Assembly (NCBI GenBank): GCA_030642205.1
Contig: DAOWOF010000152.1
Coordinates: forward strand, 1-5,982
Direction: 5' to 3'
From: Desulfobacteraceae bacterium
Lineage (GTDB): Bacteria; Desulfobacterota; DSM-4660; Desulfatiglandales; Desulfatiglandaceae
DNA: 5,982 bases
In this document: positions 1 to 5,261 of the stretch, one piece after another
Position numbering within the stretch: position 1 is the first letter of the stretch
Layout: the number at the start of each line of letters is the position of its first letter
Position numbers and translations under genes: made by a program
Notes under the pieces: generated by a model
Told to the model about the DNA's origin: nothing
What the model saw: the letters and a program-made list of their open reading frames with translations, nothing else
Database searches by the model: none

Positions 1-225
1 AAACTTGCCACATATCTATGGGCTACCTTTCTATGCAAGTTGGAAATTGCTCCTACCCTTAAAACAAAAGGCTTTCAAGTTGTACCCAAAAGATGGATCG
101 TCGAAAGAACATTTGGATGGTTCCAGTGGGATAGAAGGCTCATGATTGACTATGAAAGAAAAAGTTCTACAGCTGAAAATATGGTTTATATTGCATCTAT
201 TGGAAAGATGCTGAGGCGTTTATAA
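1..225 (+). CDS. IS5-family-like transposase, C-terminal 74 residues (5' end outside window)
   Basis: This is the tail of a DDE transposase that cuts and rejoins insertion sequence ends. The frame is open from base 1, so the gene starts left of the window; the TTG at 40 is not taken as a start. Visible residues include PKRWIVERTFGWF (about 29-39) followed by RRLMIDYE, which is the end of the catalytic domain of IS5-type transposases. E35 (codon 103-105), in an R-x3-E-x6 arrangement, fits the final glutamate of the DDE triad; the family's usual Y-x2-R reads V-x2-R here. The ending (NMVYIASIGKMLRRL) matches the usual C-terminus of the family, so this end looks intact. The gene is convergent with the REC-GGDEF gene, with 18 bases between the two stop codons. 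Whether the whole element is active cannot be judged from the tail. The family call is fairly sure and the subgroup is not. Confidence 0.85.
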   Translation, partial: KLATYLWATFLCKLEIAPTLKTKGFQVVPKRWIVERTFGWFQWDRRLMIDYERKSSTAENMVYIASIGKMLRRL

Positions 226-245
226 ATAATTTTTAAACAGGCTCT
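1..245 (+). mobile_element. Right end of an IS5-family-like insertion sequence
   Basis: The element covers the transposase tail plus about 20 bases of non-coding end. Read from the outside on the minus strand, bases 244 down to about 227 give GAGCCTGTTTAAAAATTA. This resembles terminal inverted repeats I remember from IS5-family elements, and a TIR this close to the transposase stop is typical. The exact outer base is uncertain by one to three positions. The left end and its matching TIR are outside the window, so neither the target duplication nor completeness can be confirmed. Confidence 0.65.
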
Positions 246-1191
246 AAGAAGAGGGAGTTCCTAACATATTTCCCATAACCTTATTCCTCCCTGCCTCTTT
301 AGCCTTGTAGAGGTCCCTGTCTGCTTGAGCTATCATCATTTCTGCGGTAGTAACGCTATGGATAGCAGGATCAAAAGTGGTAACGCCAAAACTGGCTGTT
401 ATTCTGGTGGTTTTGTTGGAATCAACCTCAAGTGACATTTTCGAAATATTTTCCCGAAGCCTGTCTGCCAGGGCCATACTTCCTTGAAAATCCGTTTCAG
501 GCAGGATAACTAAGAATTCTTCACCTCCAAATCGTCCTATCCAGTCTATATCAAATCGAATCGAGGTATTGATGCAGTCTACAAACGCCTTTAATACCTT
601 ATCACCAAATAGATGTCCAAATGTATCGTTTAGCTTTTTAAAATAATCTATATCGATCATAATCAAGGAAAGAGGATGATGATATCTTTTCGCTCGCTTT
701 ATTTCTTTAGGAAGTCGTTCATTAAGAAAACCGCGGTTATAGCTTTTGGTAAGCGGATCGGTTATTGATAAAATCATTATTTCTTTATTGGCTTCTTTTA
801 GAGACCTTTCAAGCTGAAGAATCCTATGGCCGCTATTTATTCGAGCGAGTAATTCAGGAGGATTAAATGGCTTGGTTATATAATCATCTGCACCGGCCTC
901 CAGTCCTATGCAAACGTCATCCAGTTTATCTCTGGCAGTTAGAAGGATTATAAAAACATAGTTATTTGAAAATTCATCCCGGATAAGCTTGCATAATTCT
1001 ATCCCTGTCATCCCTGGCATTTCCCAGTCTGTAATAAGAACGGGGTAAAATTGTTTTTTAAATGCATTTAGTGCTTTAATGCCATTTGTCACCGCTTTTA
1101 CTGTGTGACCTGCTTTTTCTAAAGTTATCATAATCAGCTTTTGGGTTACAAGGTCATCTTCAGCGACTAAAACAGGAAAAAGGTGTTCCAA
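244..1191 (-). CDS. Response regulator with REC and GGDEF domains, putative diguanylate cyclase (PleD-like)
   Basis: This 315-aa cytoplasmic protein probably makes cyclic di-GMP from two GTP when phosphorylated by a partner kinase that is not in the window. The receiver domain is about residues 7-122, with acidic pocket E11/D12/D13, phospho-acceptor D55 (ITDWEMPGM), T85 and K107 (TKPF). A short charged, possibly helical linker (about 123-141) leads to the GGDEF domain (142 to about 305). That domain starts ITDPLTKSYNRGF and has metal-binding D180 in MIDIDYFKKLND, the active-site loop GGEEF (222-226) and the closing DRDLYKAKEAGRNKV. The catalytic residues are intact. The product-inhibition RxxD site is not canonical: D216 is in place but F213 sits where the arginine belongs, and R212 is one residue early. 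The start is TTG, chosen because AAGGAG lies 7 bases upstream and REC begins at once. The stop codon lies on the junction with the neighbouring IS, so the last few residues may not be ancestral. Confidence 0.93.
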   Translation of the reverse strand: MEHLFPVLVAEDDLVTQKLIMITLEKAGHTVKAVTNGIKALNAFKKQFYPVLITDWEMPGMTGIELCKLIRDEFSNNYVFIILLTARDKLDDVCIGLEAGADDYITKPFNPPELLARINSGHRILQLERSLKEANKEIMILSITDPLTKSYNRGFLNERLPKEIKRAKRYHHPLSLIMIDIDYFKKLNDTFGHLFGDKVLKAFVDCINTSIRFDIDWIGRFGGEEFLVILPETDFQGSMALADRLRENISKMSLEVDSNKTTRITASFGVTTFDPAIHSVTTAEMMIAQADRDLYKAKEAGRNKVMGNMLGTPSS

Positions 1192-1198
1192 GTATGAT

Positions 1199-1204
1199 CT
1201 CCTT
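1199..1204 (-). promoter_or_regulatory. Shine-Dalgarno site fixing the TTG start of the REC-GGDEF gene
   Basis: The minus strand reads AAGGAG followed by seven bases (ATCATAC) and TTG. The strong match and good spacing support the TTG at 1191-1189. The site directly follows the 15-bp palindrome at 1204-1218, sharing base 1204. Confidence 0.8.
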
Positions 1205-1218
1205 TTCTAACTTAGAAA
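1204..1218. repeat. 15-bp palindrome abutting the ribosome binding site
   Basis: TTTCTAA-C-TTAGAAA is a perfect inverted repeat with 7-bp arms about a single central base. It lies in the probable 5' leader of the REC-GGDEF gene, against its Shine-Dalgarno site. The one-base centre suits a protein-binding operator better than a strong RNA hairpin, although a 5-bp stem with a 5-base loop is possible. No regulator is identified, and AT-rich leaders can contain such palindromes by chance. Confidence 0.4.
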
Positions 1219-1248
1219 TATGGTAGCCGACTTTTTACAAGTCCATCG

Positions 1249-1277
1249 AATATAAGAATATATGTAAAAAATGTAGA
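1249..1277 (-). promoter_or_regulatory. Candidate sigma-70 promoter for the REC-GGDEF gene
   Basis: On the minus strand, TCTACA (1277-1272, 4 of 6 matches to TTGACA) is followed after exactly 17 bases by TATATT (1254-1249, 5 of 6 matches to TATAAT). Transcription would begin near 1242, giving a leader of about 50 bases. It falls in the 102-base gap after the repeat-protein gene, where an independent promoter is plausible. The region is AT-rich, so chance matches are likely. Confidence 0.35.
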
Positions 1278-1293
1278 TTTTGTGTCGTCCATA

Positions 1294-1698
1294 TTAAAGT
1301 AAAAGCAATAGGGCCGCCCCGGCTTTTTTTATGCCGACTGGAAAGGCATCATGTACTCTGCCAAGATTTAATCCTGTATTATTAGTGACCTGGCCTTTAG
1401 GATCAACCTGTCCGATTATTTTACCGCTTTTATTAAATATAGAGCCAAGAGAGTTGACCTTTCCAATGACTTTTTCATATCTATTCAGGACATAACCATC
1501 GGCAGTCACTTTACCAATTAGACTGCGGGAAGAATTAAAGACATCCCCGGACTCATTAAATGTGCCGATTAAACGGCCTTTGCGATTATATACTTTACCC
1601 TCATTTTGCGCGGATGCTTCACAAGCAAGGATGATTGGTATAAATATAAAAACTAAAATTAACGGATATGTCTGAAATTTTAACCATTTTATATACAT
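1294..1698 (-). CDS. Exported small protein with four 17-residue glycine/asparagine repeats (beta-flower-like)
   Basis: This 134-aa protein has no certain family name. Residues 1-30 look like a signal peptide: K4 and K7, a hydrophobic core at about 11-25, then ASA before Q31, which suits signal peptidase I. C26 (ILAC) is a weaker lipobox alternative. From G45 come four consecutive 17-residue units, starting at 45, 62, 79 and 96, with pattern G-x-V/F-x3-G-x-V/I-x-N-x5-I/L, preceded by a half unit (33-44) and closed by GRV at 113-115. The spacing suggests a small closed beta structure with one blade or hairpin per repeat, as in proteins called 4-fold or 5-fold beta-flower; that link is my inference from the pattern. 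The C-terminus is a short hydrophobic AGAALLLLL. The location is probably periplasmic or outer envelope. No Shine-Dalgarno is visible before the ATG, so the start is less sure or the message may be leaderless. Function unknown. Confidence 0.8.
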   Translation of the reverse strand: MYIKWLKFQTYPLILVFIFIPIILACEASAQNEGKVYNRKGRLIGTFNESGDVFNSSRSLIGKVTADGYVLNRYEKVIGKVNSLGSIFNKSGKIIGQVDPKGQVTNNTGLNLGRVHDAFPVGIKKAGAALLLLL

Positions 1699-1704
1699 GT
1701 CTTA

Positions 1705-1735
1705 TATATATGTTGGGCATGGATACTATTTTCAA
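1705..1735 (-). promoter_or_regulatory. Weak candidate promoter for the repeat-protein gene, possibly leaderless
   Basis: On the minus strand, TTGAAA (1735-1730, 5 of 6 matches) is followed after 19 bases by TATATA (1710-1705). Transcription would then start about at the ATG, which would fit the missing Shine-Dalgarno. The spacer is longer than optimal and the sequence is AT-rich, so this is tentative. The -35 element lies inside the palindrome at 1724-1740. Confidence 0.2.
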
Positions 1736-1740
1736 TAGTA
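1724..1740. repeat. Perfect inverted repeat upstream of the repeat-protein gene
   Basis: TACTATT-TTC-AATAGTA has 7-bp perfect arms and a 3-base centre, and begins 26 bases before the ATG of the 134-aa protein. It could be an operator over the candidate -35 element or a weak RNA hairpin. No poly-T tract follows on either strand, so it does not look like a terminator. Confidence 0.4.
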
Positions 1741-1781
1741 AATATGATATTATTAGGCAAAAGTCTATTTACTACCTTGGA

Positions 1782-1879
1782 GTAGTTTCCTTTTAATGTA
1801 AAGAAAAATGGCGTTTAGCATTGCTTTGATTCTTTGCAGGGTTTATAAAGGTGCCTTTATGGAACAATGCTCAAACTAC
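1782..1879 (-). other. Three-tier nested inverted repeat downstream of ackA (possible structured 3' UTR)
   Basis: Three perfect 7-base arm pairs are nested in order: GTAGTTT (1782-1788) with AAACTAC (1873-1879), AGCATTG (1817-1823) with CAATGCT (1865-1871), and ATAAAGG (1845-1851) with CCTTTAT (1854-1860). On one side the arms are nearly contiguous, with gaps of 1 and 4 bases; on the other they are separated by 28 and 21 bases. In the minus-strand transcript the structure begins 8 bases after the ackA stop. It may be a transcript-end or stability structure. It lacks a proper GC-rich stem plus U-tract, although ATTTTTCTTT occurs in one internal loop. It matches no RNA family I recognise. Confidence 0.4.
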
Positions 1880-1887
1880 CATAATGA

Positions 1888-3120
1888 TTAATGGACTCCT
1901 TCCTCGAAGGAGCCTGATTGGATGACTTTCAAGGTCTCCCTGGCAATCCTTAATTCCTCGTTGGTTGGTATAACAAGGATGGAGACTTTGCTTTTGCTGG
2001 TATTAATATGGCAAATGCCTTTTTGGGCTGTCTGATTTTTAACCTTGTCAATCTCAATCCCCAGTTCTTCCAATCCCTCACAACAAAATCCACGAATCAA
2101 GTGTGAATTTTCGCCAATACCTGCTGTAAAAACAATAGCATCCAGATGTCCCAATGCCGCCCAATAGGCGCCTATATATTTTTTTATACGATAACAGTAT
2201 ACTTCTATAGCTATCTTTGCCAAGTGGTCATTTTTTTCATATTTTTTCAGCACTTCCCTCATATCATTTATTCCACAAATTCCCTTTAGACCGCTTTCCT
2301 TATTTAAAAGGGTATTGATATCCTGCAAAGACATGCCCAGATAATCTGCCAGATAAAAGGGTATGGCAGGATCAATATCTCCGGAACGAGTACCCATAAC
2401 AAGTCCCTCCAATGGTGTCATACCCATACTGGTATCAATACATTGGCCATTTTTAATGGCAGCCATGCTTGCGCCATTACCTAAATGGATTGTGATCAGG
2501 TTCAAGGTCTTAAGCGATTGTCCAAGACAGGAGGCTGCCTTTTCGGCAACATATGCGTGGGATGTGCCATGGAAGCCATACCTGCGTACCCGTTCATCTT
2601 TATATAATTTATAGGGCAAGGCATAAAGAAAGGCTTTTTTGGGGATTGTTTGATGGAAGGCAGTATCAAAGACCGCGACTTGAGGAGCCTGGGGAAAAAT
2701 GCTTTGAGCCACTTCGATCCCAATAAGGTTTGGAGGATTGTGTAAGGGGGCCAGGGGGATATTAGCCTTGATTGCATCCTTGATCTGCTCAGTTATAATT
2801 ACCGGTGACTGAAAGTTTTCGCCTCCATGTACAACTCTGTGCCCTACTGCTGATATTTCAGCCTTATTAGTAATTACCCCTTTTTCCGGGTTCATCAGCA
2901 GGGCTACGATTTTACGCAGACCCTGATAGTGATCCGGAATCGGCTCTTGATATACCATTTTTTGATATGATTTTTCGGCAATCAGGATCTTGTGGCTTAT
3001 GTGGCTTTGTTTCTCTCCAATTCTTTCTACCAGGCCTGAAGCCAGCGCCTCATTTTTTTTCATGTCAATTAATTGGTATTTGATGGAGGAGCTGCCGCTA
3101 TTTATAATCAGAATTTTCAC
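1888..3120 (-). CDS. ackA: Acetate kinase
   Basis: This cytoplasmic enzyme reversibly transfers phosphate between acetyl phosphate and ADP, giving acetate and ATP. The 410 aa length is close to the usual 400. Family landmarks run in order: NSGSSSIKYQL with N7, GHRVVHGGE with R95, FDTAFHQT with catalytic D152, YGFHGTSH with H184, HLGNGAS (212-218), MGTRSGDIDP with R245, FTAGIGENS, and TNEELRIA with E388. Except for N7, these are offset by a constant +4 from the known Methanosarcina thermophila active-site residues (R91, D148, H180, R241, E384), so the site is complete. The start is GTG at 3120-3118, because VKILIINSGSSS is the normal N-terminus. The frame stays open upstream to 3192, but only inside pta. 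GTG overlaps the pta TGA in GTGA, and AAAGGG lies 6 bases upstream, which indicates translational coupling to pta. Residues near the end are encoded by a short inverted repeat (CTCCTTC/GAAGGAG, 1896-1912). Confidence 0.97.
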   Translation of the reverse strand: MKILIINSGSSSIKYQLIDMKKNEALASGLVERIGEKQSHISHKILIAEKSYQKMVYQEPIPDHYQGLRKIVALLMNPEKGVITNKAEISAVGHRVVHGGENFQSPVIITEQIKDAIKANIPLAPLHNPPNLIGIEVAQSIFPQAPQVAVFDTAFHQTIPKKAFLYALPYKLYKDERVRRYGFHGTSHAYVAEKAASCLGQSLKTLNLITIHLGNGASMAAIKNGQCIDTSMGMTPLEGLVMGTRSGDIDPAIPFYLADYLGMSLQDINTLLNKESGLKGICGINDMREVLKKYEKNDHLAKIAIEVYCYRIKKYIGAYWAALGHLDAIVFTAGIGENSHLIRGFCCEGLEELGIEIDKVKNQTAQKGICHINTSKSKVSILVIPTNEELRIARETLKVIQSGSFEEGVH

Positions 3121-5231
3121 AGCAGGCCCTTTTCTGATTGTGCCTGGATGGCGGTAATAGCTACTGTATTCACAATATCTGTAACCGTGCATCCACGACT
3201 TAAATCATTTACCGGGCTGTTAAGCCCTTGCATAACCGGTCCAATGGCAACGGCTCCGGAGGATCTCTGTACCGCTTTATAAGTATTATTGCCGGTGTTT
3301 AAATCCGGAAAGATAAAGATCGTAGCCTTGCCTGCCACTTCACTGCCAGGCAGTTTAATTTTTGCCACTTGAGGGTCAACAGCTGCATCATACTGAATTG
3401 GGCCTTCCAATTTAAGATTCAGGTCGAGTTCCTGAGACATCTCTTTTGCTAATAATGTAGCTTCGCGAACCTTTTGGACATTTTCTCCCTGACCTGATTC
3501 ACCTGTGGAATAAGATAACATGGCAACCCTTGGCTCAATACCAAAAATTTTGGCAGTCTGAGCGGAGGATATTGCGATTTCAGCCAATTCTTTGGCATTC
3601 GGGCTTGGGTTGACCGCACAATCTCCATATACAAGGACACGGTCATCCAGACACATGAAAAAGACACTGGATACAATTGCAATATTTGGTTTTGTCTTGA
3701 TAATCTGAAAGGCAGGCCTAATAGTGTTTGCAGTAGTGTGAACAGCTCCGGACACCATTCCGTCTGCATGCCCTTGCTTGATCATCATGGTTCCAAAAAA
3801 GCTGACATCCTCCATTCTATCCCTTGCAACGTCCAGGGTGATCCCTTTATCCTTTCTCAGCATATAGTAGGCTTGCGCATATTCATTAAAAAAAGGATCC
3901 TCCTTTACCTCAATGATTTTGGCATCATCCAAAGACAAGTTCAATTTGCTGATCTTTTTTTGAATTTCCTCCTTATCTCCCAGAAGGGTCAAATCAACCA
4001 CTTTTTTGCGTAATAATATTTCCGCGGCCTTTAAGATCCTTGTTTCCTCGCCTTCAGGCAAGACAATATGCTGTTTATGAGCGATGGCTTTTTGCAATAA
4101 ATTGTATTCAAACATCTTGGGAGTAATAATGGAGATCCTGGTCTTGATAATTTTATTTGCTAATTCGTCAACATTAACATTCTTTTCAAAGAGTTCCAGG
4201 GCCAGATTGACTTTTTTCTTATCTTCATGAGAGATCTTGCTATGAACAGTATCAATGGTTCTGGCGGTGTCAAAAGTATCTTCCTTGACACTAAGGATAG
4301 GGATCATATTGCTAAAGCCCGCTATTAGCCGATTTATCTGGTCATCAGGTTTTAGGCCGCCTGTCAGGACAATCCCTGATATGTTTGGCATAAACATGGA
4401 TTTTATGCTTGCCAGGCAGGCTACGATTAAATCGGAGCGATCTCCGGGGGTGATAATAAGAGATCCATGTTCAACCCTTTTCAGAAAATTATCCATTTGC
4501 ATGGCTGCAACTTTAAAATTGAAGACATGCCTGTCTAATTGCTCTGCTCCATACAGGACTTCAGCGTGAATGATCCTGGCAAGTTCGCCTACTGTAGGAT
4601 GACCCAGTGCTTTTTCGTTGGGGATAGTATAAATTGGATAATTTGCGTCAAGGTTCTTTTCTTTGACCAATGCCATTATTTCATCGGCTTTTGTATCTAT
4701 CCGGTTAATAATGGCTGCTACCAGATTACACCCATTATCAGTAAATGACTCAAGGGCCATTTCCAGACTGCCTATTATTTCCAGGGCTGTTTTTTTATGA
4801 GCATTAGTAACTAAAAGCGCTGGACATCCCAGATTATTGGCAATCTCTGCGTTAATATTAAATTCAAAGGCAGCGCCAGGGCCTGAAAAATCAGAGCCCT
4901 CACATAGGACAAAATCAAAATCCTTTTCTATCTCTCTGTATTTATTGAATATTCCTTCCAGTAGTTCATCTTGCTTATCAAACGCAATCAGGTTCTGGGC
5001 CTCGGCGGATGTGTACGCGTACATAGATTGGTATGGTATCCCCAGGTTATAATAATTAGAAATAAGGTGAATATCCTGATCCTGTTTAGTTATTGGATCT
5101 ATCTTATTAATGATCGGCCGGAAAAAGCCTACGCGGCCAGCGGTGTGCCGTAATAATTCCATGATGCCAAGAGTAATGACAGATTTCCCGCTGTTTGGTT
5201 CAGTGGAGGTAATGCATAGGTTCTTTGACAT
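3117..5231 (-). CDS. pta: Phosphate acetyltransferase, long form with N-terminal P-loop and DRTGG domains
   Basis: This enzyme interconverts acetyl-CoA plus phosphate with acetyl phosphate plus CoA and supplies AckA. At 704 aa it is the long type, like the 714-aa E. coli enzyme. An N-terminal BioD-like P-loop domain (about 1-200) carries STEPNSGKS at 9-17. A DRTGG-type domain spans about 207-320, including LGHPTVGELA and ITPGDRSD (G263-R265). The catalytic PTA domain runs from about M373 to the end and matches the length of stand-alone archaeal Pta (about 333 aa). Its landmarks are VLPEGEETRIL, FGTMMIKQGHADGMVSGAVHTTANTIRP, GDCAVNPSPNAKELAEIA, LEGPIQYDAAVDP and NDLSRGC. S678, R679 and D685 keep the spacing of M. 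thermophila S309, R310 and D316. The ATG is chosen because MSKNLCITSTEPNSGKS is a typical N-terminus. No clear Shine-Dalgarno precedes it, so translation may depend on the upstream pyk gene, which ends 30 bases away. The 3' end overlaps ackA by 4 bases. Confidence 0.96.
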   Translation of the reverse strand: MSKNLCITSTEPNSGKSVITLGIMELLRHTAGRVGFFRPIINKIDPITKQDQDIHLISNYYNLGIPYQSMYAYTSAEAQNLIAFDKQDELLEGIFNKYREIEKDFDFVLCEGSDFSGPGAAFEFNINAEIANNLGCPALLVTNAHKKTALEIIGSLEMALESFTDNGCNLVAAIINRIDTKADEIMALVKEKNLDANYPIYTIPNEKALGHPTVGELARIIHAEVLYGAEQLDRHVFNFKVAAMQMDNFLKRVEHGSLIITPGDRSDLIVACLASIKSMFMPNISGIVLTGGLKPDDQINRLIAGFSNMIPILSVKEDTFDTARTIDTVHSKISHEDKKKVNLALELFEKNVNVDELANKIIKTRISIITPKMFEYNLLQKAIAHKQHIVLPEGEETRILKAAEILLRKKVVDLTLLGDKEEIQKKISKLNLSLDDAKIIEVKEDPFFNEYAQAYYMLRKDKGITLDVARDRMEDVSFFGTMMIKQGHADGMVSGAVHTTANTIRPAFQIIKTKPNIAIVSSVFFMCLDDRVLVYGDCAVNPSPNAKELAEIAISSAQTAKIFGIEPRVAMLSYSTGESGQGENVQKVREATLLAKEMSQELDLNLKLEGPIQYDAAVDPQVAKIKLPGSEVAGKATIFIFPDLNTGNNTYKAVQRSSGAVAIGPVMQGLNSPVNDLSRGCTVTDIVNTVAITAIQAQSEKGLL

Positions 5232-5261
5232 AATTTTAGTAGATTGCCGAGTAAAATCTGA

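Noticed and set aside
1782..1879. Miniature transposable element (MITE)
   Set aside because: Only 7 terminal bases match, no target duplication is visible at the flanks (ccttgga left, cataatg right), and the arms are very unequal.
1896..1912. CTCCTTC/GAAGGAG hairpin as an ackA terminator
   Set aside because: It lies inside the last ackA codons and has no T-tract after it on the minus strand. Only a coding-end inverted repeat can be claimed.
2363..2614. Open frames opposite or out of frame within ackA and pta (also 2502-2777, 3073-3282, 3449-3769, 3738-4013, 4255-4569, 4539-4748, 4837-5153)
   Set aside because: All are shadows of strongly conserved enzymes and show no domain, signal or ribosome site of their own.
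3121..3192. Extended N-terminus of acetate kinase (24 extra residues, ATG at 3192)
   Set aside because: The extension lies wholly inside pta in another frame and matches nothing in acetate kinases. The GTG at 3120 gives the standard N-terminus and a ribosome site.
5232..5261. ATTTTA/TAAAAT inverted repeat between pyk and pta as a terminator or attenuator
   Set aside because: The arms are 6 bp of pure A/T with a 13-base loop and no T-tract. The stem is too weak to support a feature.
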